Assembly: GCA_032871835.1 (NCBI GenBank)
Contig: CM065303.1
Location: 20,524,001-20,588,000 of the forward strand
From: Dipteronia dyeriana
Lineage: Eukaryota; Streptophyta; Magnoliopsida; Sapindales; Sapindaceae
Length of the DNA stretch: 64,000 bases
Reading direction: 5' to 3'
The translations under genes were made by a program, and so were the position numbers. Below the pieces are notes generated by a model. That model worked only from the letters and a program-made list of their open reading frames with translations. It was not told the DNA's origin and did not search any database. Shown in pieces: positions 25,239 through 35,369 of this stretch (its first letter is position 1; the number at the start of each line of letters is the position of its first letter).

Positions 25239-25779
25239 TTAACCCTTGCCTTTCACAAGGATTTTCTTGGTGCTTTGAACATCTTGCATCAAGCCTTGCA
25301 AAGTGTATTCCTTATTGTTCAAGGTGTAGTCCAACTTAAACTGATCAAAGGAATCTGATAGTGAGTTGACGATCATGTCAATTTTCGTCTCATCATCTAT
25401 CTCAACAACATTCAGTTCTGTAATGTTGTGATGTGCTATGACTTTCATCATGTGATCTTTTAAAATCTGTCCAGATTTCATCCCAAGATTCATGAAAGCA
25501 ATCACTGCCTCTCTCTTCATCGTCCTAGACCTCATAGCTAACATCTCCTATAGAGACATCATTATATCGGTAGCAGTTTCCATTCCTTCATGTTGTTGTT
25601 GCGAGATGATAGCCATAATGTAACGTACATTTAGCCATCTCATCTGAAGACTTCCACTGCTGATACTCATATTTTTGCTCTTGAGTAGATTCATTAGTTT
25701 GGTGGTTCAGGAATAGACATAATGAATTTATGTTTTTCAGCTTGCAATAACAACTCAATTTTCCTTTTCCATGTAACAT
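25239..25779 (-). pseudogene. Copia A gag (UBN2-type), partial
   Basis: The C-terminal half is clear: MRSRTMKREAVIAFMNLGMK, then IDDETKIDMIVNSLSDSF, QFKLDYTLNNKEYTLQGLM and a KKILVKGKG tail, as in UBN2 gag proteins of plant copia elements. The N-terminal half (25588-25779) is in another frame and mostly unreadable. It would supply capsid protein. Confidence 0.8.
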
Positions 25780-27074
25780 AATTATAATTAGTTAAAGTAT
25801 TATCTTTTAGGATGTTGATTAGGGATGAGGTCATGATTTCTTTTTAATAACAAAAACTTTTATAAGTAAATAATCATGATAAAACACTTTCGAATATTTA
25901 TCTTGAATTAAATAAAATAATTCAATCGTAAAATTCAACGGTGATCCAACACCCATAAATGTCACACCTCCTTTGAGAGTTCGCACCATTTACTCTTTGG
26001 ACTAGGTCCCACCTTATTGTTGACATAACAACCAGCGTTTTCAATTTTAGCCTTGCAATTTTATTAACAAGAACTCTTGGGAGGATATTAATAAAATCAC
26101 ATTGAGTGTGTTACCAAGTTATCGACCTTCAATATATTCCTTCACGAATATCCCTCCTTTGGGAGTAGATATTGTTTGGGTTAATTGTCTAGTTTATCCT
26201 TGTAAGGAAGTATCTTGCTAAATTCCATTCATGAATACCTCTTGGGAGGTTAATACACGAAACATAAAACTCAACTAAACTTGGAGGCCGTAGGTGTTCC
26301 AAAACACCTTCGCCCACTCAATTATTTAAGACGTGTGATCGAATTCCAAAGAATGATTTACCAAGTTATCTAGATGTCAGTTAGATACCTAAACCATTCA
26401 ATGCATGTTCATACCAAAAGATATATATGAATGACATTCCTATTCTATATGACATGTTATCAAACAATGACAAACATTGCAATATTTACAAAAATATAAA
26501 TAACTATAATTTTGGTTCATCCTAGAAAAGCACGTAAATTACATATGTCTTAGAATACAAAAAACTCCTTTCTTGGCGAACAAGTCTTCATGCGACCTTC
26601 GTCGTTTGGACTCCCTCGGCTGCCTCCCATGAGCGTGTGCATACTTGGCTCCTACCCTTAGGCATGCACATGCCACAACCCCATGAAAGGCTCTGCGCAG
26701 CCCATGGCTTCCAAAGGGTTGCCATGCGCATCCCATGCCACAACAAACGTGGTCGCGTGCTCTTCGCATGCACGTTTGTTGCTATAGCTCGCACAGTCCC
26801 AAACTTGTTCCGGTTGCTTCCAATTCTTCAAACCTTCAAGTCTTCGATACTTGAATGTATTACAATAGAATTTTAAACAAAACAAATACTGCAGTTTTTT
26901 TTATTACAAAATAGTGCAGTTTTTTTTAATTACAAAAACAAAATAAAAAAAAAACTTAGCAATTACCAAGAAGGAAATTATGGCGATAATAGACCACCCT
27001 TCTTGTTACAATCCCAAAACAAAAATACATTGAAATTATAGGACTAAAATTGAGCAATGGCAATCCACATATAA

Positions 27075-27123
<49 letters not shown>

Positions 27124-27263
27124 ATACATTCCAATGTAAATATATATGTGAATACCTAGAGTGTCATCTCTTTCTAAAACATGCATATATACAATAAAAA
27201 GAAAAAAGATTCACGTACACATACATCAATTAATCATGGATACAACCAGGCTCTGATACCAAT
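25780..27263 (-). other. Copia A leader and primer-binding site
   Basis: Non-coding sequence between gag and the 5' LTR. 26535-27263 matches the A2 leader (1446-2162). The primer site (minus strand TGGTATCAGAGCC) lies at 27249-27261. A TA microsatellite lies at 27078-27121. Short ORFs on both strands around 26540-26885 have matching counterparts at 1431-1786 but no recognisable domain. Confidence 0.75.
27078..27121. repeat. (TA)n microsatellite
   Basis: About 22 uninterrupted TA units. The matching site in A2 (about 1990-2025) is a short AC/AT mix instead. Confidence 0.95.
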
Positions 27264-29589
27264 TGTAGGAAAAATCGCGCAGCGGAAGCGTGAAAGTTTA
27301 AAAATTAAATTAGGATTTCGGTATAAATAAAAAATTTTCCCTTTTAAATAACAAGAACCTTAACCCTAGATTAATTGATGTATATAAAAAAGTATCGTAC
27401 CTTTTTCTCATGACAATTGAACTAGCGCCGAATTGAATCCGTAAGATCTTCCAATCCAATCACGAACGTGAATCACTTAGGAGTGTGGACTCCCTCTCTT
27501 TAAATTGTATACTTGAGGATGGAAACAAAAAAAATGTTTTTCTTTGTTAGTCACAATAATCCTCCAAGAAGAAAAACAAAGAACGTTAGGTCACTTGTGA
27601 ATTATCAATCAGTTTGATTGAAACTCGAGTGAACCTAGATTCGACTTTGTACACAAAACCTTTTAATGTAAAGGCTACTAGTGTACTATCAAATACAAAA
27701 TGTTCTTTCTTCCTTTTCCTCTTTGCCAAATTTTCACACACCAATCTTTTGAGTTGGATGAATTTATCTAGAGCAAGAACCGAATTCACTATACTCAAAA
27801 TTCTATGGTGGCCGAAAACTCTTATAGAAAAATTAGGGCTTAGCTGAATTTTTGAATTTTTCTTCTTAGAATTATCTAATGGCAGAATTTTTCCTCTCTC
27901 TAAATTCTCTTTGGCTTGCATGAAATTTTGAGCTTCAAAATCCTCTCTTGGCCGAAATTTAGAGGTAGTATAAATAGGCATATAAATCATTTCCTAAGAA
28001 GGATTTACTTGGTGGGCAAGAATCCTATCATTGGGTGGATTTACTTGGTGAACAAGAATCCTATTCCAAAAAGAAATCTTTCCTACACCAAGACTCCTAA
28101 TCCAACTTATTAGTGTATTTATGACCATATTAAAGACTTTATAATTTGACTAGATAAACAATTCCTTTTGTTTATCTACTTATCAAATATAGTCTTTAAT
28201 ATTAATTATACTACCAACAATAGTATAATATTTGGAGACCTTCTCCTGCTAGAAAAATATTTTCACTTTTAATTAAATAATTAATTAATTACAAAATTAA
28301 TTAATTTCCATTTAATTAAATAATAAAATAAAAAACAATATAATTAAGCTAAAATATTTAGCCTTGCTGCCCAAGACAATACATGGGCATATATATTATT
28401 TTTCTTATTTTATTAAATCTATTGGACCTAAATAAAATGTCCACATGTGAACTAGATCTATTCTTACAAAAAGAAACAAGCCCACATGTCTCAATACAAT
28501 TTCAGATGGACATCCTGTAGATTATATCAAGTGATTCATGCAAGTTCGTGTGGATTGGGGATCTTTGCGGGATATCTAAATTTAAGCTACAATAGACACA
28601 ACCCAATCACAATCAACAAATGATTTACTTTGCTTCGATCTATTAATTTTATTTCATTCCACTAAAGAGCTAAAATTGAACTCTTAAATAAAGATATAAT
28701 AAGTTAATTTTTCTCATTCATACCCTAGACAACCTTATTGGAGAAAGTGTATCCTCGTAAAGAGTATCAGTACTCGCCAAGAGCTCATAGACCGCCAATA
28801 GCTCTCCAAGTTACCATATTTACTTATATGACCACATTTTGAACTTGGATATTTTGACTTGTCCAGAAGCCATGTTTCAATAGACACTATTGAAAACTTA
28901 ACGTTAAGATTTAATATCCAATAACTCAAAACATTCATATGATGATATTCTACTCTCATTTAATAAATGGAGCCACGATGTCCATATCTATAAATGAAGT
29001 CATCTATCGATTAACAAATAAATACCACCAAACTATCGAGGATAGACTATGCTATATAATCATACTCATTGATAGCTCAAATGATAACACTTACAACCAT
29101 ATGTCCATAATTTATCTCAGGATTGAGACAGACTCTCCGATTGTCTTCAAGTGATTTTTTTTTATCCAATGACGGTTTTGGATAAAGTATTTCACTGTGA
29201 TCCTATTCAATGCACCTAGTGCACTAGATTCTCTTGCCTAAAGACACCACACTTTGATGATTTTAGACTCATCATAACACATTTGATCCCACTCAAATGC
29301 TAGCAAGAGAATCCACAACTTTGACAAGATAAAGGCGCTAAACCTTTATCTTAAATTGTGAATATTATTCAAGACTAACTAAAGAATTGTGTCTACCTCA
29401 TACATATCTAGATCTATGAACAATTCTTCTTTTCTCATAGTCTTTTGACCTTATGATTATTTACTTTTGACAATTATAATAATCATACTATAAATGCTAT
29501 AAGATTTGTTAAACTAGAAATCACTTTATTAATATGAAAAGATTGTCAAATACATTATTATACTCTTGCTATCGAGCATAATCCCAACA
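27264..29589 (-). repeat. Copia A 5' LTR
   Basis: 2326 bp, bounded TGTAGGAAAAATC...AATCCCAACA. It is followed by the TSD GGAAC (29590-29594), and then the interrupted gypsy D LTR resumes. Confidence 0.9.
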
Positions 29590-29594
29590 GGAAC

Positions 29595-30126
29595 GGCTTG
29601 AAACTTTCAGAGTTGAAGAGAATCGTTGAGATCTTTGAAAATCGTGTCCTTTGGTTGTGAGACATGCCCCTTTCGGCCAAATTCCGTCATTTAGAGTCCA
29701 AAATTACCGTTTTCATCATTTTATGAAAGTTTCATTTTCGCAATAACTTTAGTTTTACAAGTCCGAATTGACTTCCGTCAATTCTTGCTTGCTTGGGATT
29801 CTTTTTAGAATTAGATTCCATGTTTATCTCATTTTTGTCTTTTTTGGGTAATTTTTCGTATTTAGTCTCGTTTTCTTGTTCTGTAAGGATTACGATTAGG
29901 GTTGGGATTTGTTTACTTTAAATAATCATATAATCCGAAAGTTTATACAGTTTTTTTATCAATTAAAACTAGAGTTTCTCTATTTTCTCCCAATTTCCGT
30001 ATTCTTTATGAATCAACGAATTTGAAACCTAAAATTTCGATATTCGTTAGCGAATCAAAGGAACTTTAGTAGGTTGTTTCTATTTATTTCTTATAGGTTT
30101 TTCTTGACAGAGCTTTTGCTACATCA
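29595..30126 (+). repeat. Gypsy D 5' LTR, second piece
   Basis: From about 29770 it aligns with the 3' LTR 32754-33107, sharing TTCGTATTTAGTCTCG and ending GCTACATCA. It continues the LTR begun at 5538. Confidence 0.85.
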
Positions 30127-30129
30127 GTT

Positions 30130-30141
30130 TGGTACCAGAGC
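30130..30141 (+). promoter_or_regulatory. Primer-binding site of gypsy D
   Basis: TGGTACCAGAGC, one mismatch from the initiator tRNA-Met site TGGTATCAGAGC, three bases after the LTR end at 30126. Confidence 0.85.
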
Positions 30142-30159
30142 ATGGTTTGTTCGGGACAA

Positions 30160-31330
30160 CATCGACATGTGCCAAGAATACACCCACAAAACCAGATCCT
30201 TGTAGAATAAGCCATCAAACGTGACTGCATGGCATAATTGGTGCGACAAGTTGAGAAATTTATAAAGTAACTTGCAACGTTGAGGGCTAGCCTAAACTAT
30301 TTTTCGAACTTAAATCCTAAAACGGGTGGTGATAATGACAAAGGGAAAAAAGAGACAAAGGGGAAGAGGTCCCACAACGTCGACGCTTGGCACCTGAAGC
30401 TGATGACAGCAAGCGTTGGGAATCAAAGATGTAGACAGAGGTACCATATTCTAAGGTAGTTTGTAACCAAAAGAGTTTCTCGAGTGGATCGGGATCGTTG
30501 AGGAAATCCTAGAATTCTAGAAAGTTTCAGAGAAAGAGAAAGTGGCTCTTGTGGCCGCCAGGCTTTAAGGTAGAGCAGTGGCATGGTGACAACAACTCAA
30601 ACTCATGAGGAACCGTTCAGGAAAGCCCAATATTTTTGATTAGGAGAAGATGAAATGAAAGTTACGTGCTGAGTTTTTACCTCACAATTTTCAACGGCTG
30701 ATGTAGCAAAGATTACGGAATTTACGTCAGGGCTTGAGATCCGTTGATAAGTTTACCATAGAGTTCAATAAACTTTTGGTACGAAACGAGATTCAAGAGA
30801 CACTGTGTTAGTTGGTGTCACGCTACTGTGGAGGGTTGTGAATGCAAATCCTAGATATGATTAATTTCTTTGATCCCGTAACCATGACAGGCACATCAAA
30901 AAGCCTTACAGTTGGAGAAAACGTTGTCTTGAAAATCTAACAGTGGGCTGGTTTTGAGTTTCAGAGGAGGTTTTGGTGGTCAAAATGAGACTAGTGGAAG
31001 CAATGAGAGTGTCAATAACACAAGGAACCGTTTGGGTGCCAATGGTAGTTCAAATTCCGCACAACGAAGCCCTACAAATACAGTTCAAACTTCTAAGATA
31101 ACCACATACAGTTTTCAATGTTTTGGATGTGGTGAAATTGGTCATCAATTGTCTGAATGTAAGAAACCAGCTAAGAAGGTTTTATTTGTTGATCCTATAG
31201 AATTTGACGAGAAAGATGCGAAAATAAGTATAGATCTGCAATTTGATGAGAAGGACGTTGTAAACGAAGAACTTGTACACGGTGACACAGGAACAATGTT
31301 AATGGTGCATCGTTCATGTTCGGCACCATG
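30160..31330 (+). pseudogene. Gypsy D gag
   Basis: The N-terminal and core parts (about 30160-30950) are broken by frequent stops and frameshifts. The 30954-31331 frame is open and holds a low-complexity Asn/Ser-rich stretch and then a CCHC knuckle (CFGCGEIGHQLSECKK, near 31117-31164). This is the nucleocapsid part of a Ty3/gypsy polyprotein. Confidence 0.8.
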
Positions 31331-32745
31331 AGCTGATGATGGAGATTGGCTTCAGAATAATATTTTTCAGTCTACTTGTACCATTCTGGATAAGGTGTGT
31401 CAGTTTGTCATAGATGGGGGGAGTTATGAGAATATTGTGTCAGTTGAAGCAGTGCGAAAATTAGGGCTGAAGATAGAAAACATCCCAAGCCATATTGATT
31501 AGCTTGGCTATAAAAGGGAGGAGAGGTAACCGTGTCATAACAGGTGTTAATTCCTTTTTCTATGGGTTCTAACTACAAGGATCATATGTGGTATGATGTG
31601 GTGAAAATAGATGCGTGTAACTTGTTGTTAGAAAGGCCGGGCAATAAGACAGAAAGATGCTTCATGATTGGTTTAAAAATACTCATTCGTTTGTTTTTAA
31701 TGATACAAAGATTGTGTTACTGCTAAGCAAACCATCTGAAAAGTTGAAGATGCCTGGAGATAATGCTAATCTACTGCCTTATGCAAAATTTGAGTTGGAG
31801 ATAGAGGAATCAGAAACGATGTATGTGTTGGTTGGTAAAGAAAAGAGTGTTGAATTAAAGGTGCCTAGAGATGCAGTTCCTTTGATTTCAAAATTTGTTG
31901 ATGTGTTCCCAAAAGTGTTACCTAAAGAACTTCCACCCCTACTTGATATTCAACACCATATTGATCTAAAGCCAGGAGCTGTATTGCTCAACAAGCCACA
32001 CTATCCAATGAATCCTACCAAACATGAGGAATTAAGAAGGCAGGTTGAGGAGCTACTTTCAAAGAGGCATATTCGAGAGAGCCTTAGTCCATGTGCAGTT
32101 CCCACCCTTTAAATTCCAAAAAAAAATGGAACATAGAGGATGTGTGTGGATAGTCCGGCAATTAACAAGATCACGTCATTAACAAGATCATGGTGACGTA
32201 TCATTTTCCAATTCCAAGATTGGATGATTTGTTAGATCAACTTAGTGAGGCAACTGTGTTTACTAAGCTGGACCTGAAGAGTGGATACCATCAAATTCGT
32301 ATTCGGTCTAGGGACGAATGGAAAACAGTACGCGGGAAGAGTTATGTGAGTGGCTGGTTATGCCTACTGGGTTTTCCAATGTGCCTAGCACCTTCATGAG
32401 AGTAATGAACCAGCCTTATGGCCATTTATTGGCAAGTTTATTGTTGTATATTTCGATGATATTTTGATTTACAGTGCAAACCTTGACCTGCATCTTCTGC
32501 ACATTCGGGTGGTTTGTGTGTTCTACGCAAAGAGAAGTTTGTGGCAACAGTGAAAAAAATATGTTTTTATGACACTGAAGGTATTATTCTGGTTATATGA
32601 TTTCTGGAGAAGGGCTACAGGTAGACGAGTCAAAAATTGAGGCATTGAAGTAGTGGCCCCAACCGCAAACAATTACTGAAGTTCAGAGTTTACATGGATT
32701 GGCCTCATTCTATCACCAGTTCATTCTGCACTTCAGGCACTTCAG
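31331..32745 (+). pseudogene. Gypsy D pol: protease and reverse transcriptase, truncated
   Basis: The protease region has VIDGGSYENI (near 31410), a DGGS-type active site like that of several chromoviruses. The linker is followed by RT blocks: VFPKVLPKELPP, IQHHIDLKPGA, HYPMNPTKHEELRRQ, IRESLSPCAVP, KLDLKSGYHQIRIR, and the catalytic YFDDILIYS near 32450. The start of the RNase H connection (LHGLASFYHQF) is present at about 32690. Pol then stops abruptly at about 32750 and runs into the middle of the 3' LTR. RNase H and integrase are gone. Several frameshifts break the frame. Confidence 0.88.
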
Positions 32746-32753
32746 TCTTAATC

Positions 32754-33107
32754 GAATTCCGTCAATTTTGGCTTGCTTAGGAGTTTTTTAGAATTAGTTT
32801 CCATGTTAATTTCAATTTTGCCTTTTTTGGTAATTTTTCGTATTTAGTCTCGTTTTCTTGTTCTGTAAGGAATACGATTAGGGTTGGGATTTGTTTGCTT
32901 TAAATAATCATGTAAGCCGAAAGGTTTGCAGTTTTTTTATTAATAAAAATTAGAGTTTCTCTATTATCTCCCATTTTTTGTATTCTTTGTGAATAAATGA
33001 ATTTAAAGCCTAAAATTTCGGTATTCTTGAGCGAATCAATTGAACTTTATTAGGTTGTTTCAATTTGTTTATTGTAGGTTTTTCTCGACAGAATTTCCGC
33101 TACATCA
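32754..33107 (+). repeat. Gypsy D 3' LTR, 5'-truncated
   Basis: Matches 29770-30126 of the 5' LTR but lacks roughly the first 290 bp. It is fused directly to pol, so a single deletion removed RNase H, integrase and the LTR start. It ends GCTACATCA before the TSD GTTTT. Confidence 0.85.
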
Positions 33108-33112
33108 GTTTT

Positions 33113-33349
33113 CCATCCTTAGGTACACAAATCAAGGAAAGGGAGCCCACACTCTTAGCTGATTTACGTTCATGATTGGATTGGAAGATCTTAAGGATTC
33201 ACTTCGGTGAAACCTGATCGTCACGTGAAAAAGGTATAATACGTTTTATTTATATGTTAATTAATCAAGGGTTAATGTCCATTTTTTTAAAGATTTTTTC
33301 AAAATATACCAAACGTTATTTTCACTTCTGCCGCGTATTTTCTCTGACA
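33113..33349 (+). repeat. A3: inverted copia A-family LTR, right piece
   Basis: This continues the LTR broken at 5537. Sequence such as GGGAGCCCACACTC and the run ending CGCGTATTTTCTCTGACA is the inverse of the first roughly 230 bp of the A-family LTR. It ends in CA at 33349 with no primer site after it, so A3 is a 3' or solo LTR. The split is flanked by GTTTT on both sides (5533-5537 and 33108-33112), the TSD of element D. Confidence 0.8.
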
Positions 33350-34547
33350 GTCGATGGTTGAACGAACTCCCTAAGACCCTAACTTGAGGAGTTACACCAC
33401 AATTTCAGCAAGGTAAATTTCAACATGTGCCGGTAAAATCTTGGGATGGGTTTTCATAAGTGGTTATACCTCGTGGTGGGTATGTTGATGCTTGGTGATG
33501 AGAGTCGTAGTTTTGGACAAAAGTTTTGTTAGGATTTCTCACCATAAAGAAGAATTGTTCGGTATGGCTCGTATTCATAATGGTTACAAAACATGATTCA
33601 ACCAATGCGAAGACTTTCTAGAGACGTGGGAATCATTTGGAAGTAAAAGATTATGTTTGAGGGAGGCTTGAAGACCAAAGAAGAATTGAAGAAATGAATT
33701 CCGAAAGGAAGCACGACATGGACAAGGCCTATAGACTGCGAAATAGGGAGCAATCAATTTTGGTGAGCATCAGGCGGTGTAGATTGTGACGGGGGCAAAA
33801 GGCATTAACTGTAGTATTCTGAGCGGTGGACTTCAGTGCCTTTCCGCTGTATAGGGCACGGATTGCAAACTACAACCGTGGGGCAAATTTTTCCCAGATA
33901 AAGAAAGTTATGTAAAAAATAGCAAAGGTCTTCTTCTGGATGCTCTTATGCTTATCAGAAAAGGAAAAAGAGTTTGTCTTCATAAAGAATATGAAAGTCT
34001 CATACTTGAAGGAAAAAGATTTCTCCTTAACAAAAGGACTTGTCATAAATAGAAAATAGTACTTATATGGAACAAGAAATTCTTGTAAGTATAGGAATAA
34101 GATTTTCTTTTATCTTAAACTCCTTGTAATTCATATAAATAACCCATAATAGTTAGGCTATTGGTGTGGAGCAAAATAGCAAATATTAGAGAGATCTCAA
34201 GAGAGCATATGATGTATTTGGGTTTGGGGATTTTAAAGAGAGAATCCTGAGTGTGTGGTTGTAACATTTTGCTATATAGTGGAACTTTCTCTTGTCGGCC
34301 TAAAGGCCATGGTTTTTTCCCTATTTGGTTTTCCACATAAAATTCTTACGCTTGTGTGTTTGGTTTCATGCTTATTTCTTTCATCTTGTTTATTTCTTTC
34401 TTCATTATATTTTTGTTTATTTGTATTATCCGACAACGCTTCCACGTACGTAGTATTTGGGATCGAGTACTCGTAGCTAACAACCTGAAGGCACAGGTGT
34501 GGGGTAGGTGTGTTTGGTTATGGGATTTGTTGTTATGATGTATTTAT
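33350..34547 (+). other. LTR-like remnant, unassigned
   Basis: No coding domain. A TATA-like run (CATATAAATAACCC, near 34132) is followed 200 bp later by GGTTTTTTCCCTATTTGGTTTTCCAC and a pyrimidine-rich stretch. This is the style of a plant LTR R/U5 region. Upstream (33350-34100) nothing is recognisable. The last bases, GTATTTAT (34540-34547), are the left TSD of hAT-like element E. Confidence 0.45.
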
Positions 34548-35035
34548 CAGGGGGGAAAAAAGAATTTTTTTATGGAAATTGTGAGAAATGTCACCTTTTT
34601 TTTGGTGAGTTACAGTGATGTCACCGTTATAATAAGTTAAGTTTAAAAGGCACCTATTATGGTGAACTATCGAAATTGCCCTTAAATAATCGATTCTTTA
34701 TTCTTTAAAAGCCTCTATCCAAAAAGGTTGTCTGAAAATCAATCAACTACTCCGGGTATCTCTTCAAAAACGAGCTCGATTCCAGATATTGCACAAGAAG
34801 GTAAACTAATATTTCTGATCTTCATTTTCATTTTTTCATGCATTTCTGTACAGTATAACAATGTATGAACATTTATAAACATGCTGTCTCAATTTTTTTT
34901 GTTTATGTCTGGGAGTTGTAAACATTTAAAAAATTATGTATGAACATGTATGCATTTTTTTTCTATAAATATTTGGCCGAGTTGATTTGAAGTGGTGCAA
35001 ACAAGTTTAAAATCTTGGGCATAAAATCTGGAAAG

Positions 35036-35280
35036 CATTTTAAAAAAGCTTGAAACATTCGATCCAAAAAATAAATACTCGATCCCTCACAAAAGAAGTT
35101 CGATCCCTAAAATAAAAAGCTCGAGCCATATTAAAAAAAACTCGATCATGTACAAAAAGAGCTCGGTCCTGAACAAAAAAAACTCGATCCCGTTCAAAAA
35201 AATTGGATCATGTACAAAAACGGCTCGATCATGTACAAAAAAAGCTAGATCAGTAAAAAAAACTCGATTGCTTACACTTT
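35036..35280. repeat. MULE1 left subterminal array (about 21-bp units)
   Basis: Units of the form GCTCGATCATGTACAAAAAA, degenerate, about 11 copies. They sit between the left end and the transposase start at 35370. Confidence 0.88.
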
Positions 35281-35369
35281 TAATTTTTGTTTAATCCTTT
35301 ACAATTGTAAATTTAATATTAAATATTATTTTCTTAATAATGGTTTTTGATGATGAATTTGATAGGACA

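Larger units (their letters stand above)
5653..29589 (-). mobile_element. Ty1/copia retrotransposon A, interrupted by nested insertions
   Basis: The LTRs at 5653-7880 (3') and 27264-29589 (5') are flanked by perfect TSDs GGAAC (5648-5652, 29590-29594). The polypurine tract is at 7881-7894 and the primer site at 27249-27261. Minus-strand remnants lie in copia order: gag, zinc knuckle, integrase, reverse transcriptase, RNase H. RNase H is split by solo LTR S (8257-22446). Without that insert the element is about 9.7 kb. The protease active-site region is missing and frameshifts and stops occur throughout. LTRs of 2.2-2.3 kb are long for copia. The domain text resembles the Angela/Tork side of the tree, but I assign no clade. 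Confidence 0.9.
5538..33107 (+). mobile_element. Ty3/gypsy retrotransposon D (hosts the nested cluster)
   Basis: The element starts TGAAGCAGC and ends GCTACATCA, with perfect 5-bp flanks GTTTT. Its 5' LTR is split by copia A (pieces 5538-5652 and 29595-30126, about 650 bp in total). A tRNA-Met type primer site follows, then broken gag, protease and reverse transcriptase on the plus strand. The 3' LTR (about 32754-33107) has lost roughly its first 290 bp. RT and protease motifs suggest a chromovirus-like gypsy. It is too degraded to be autonomous. Confidence 0.85.
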
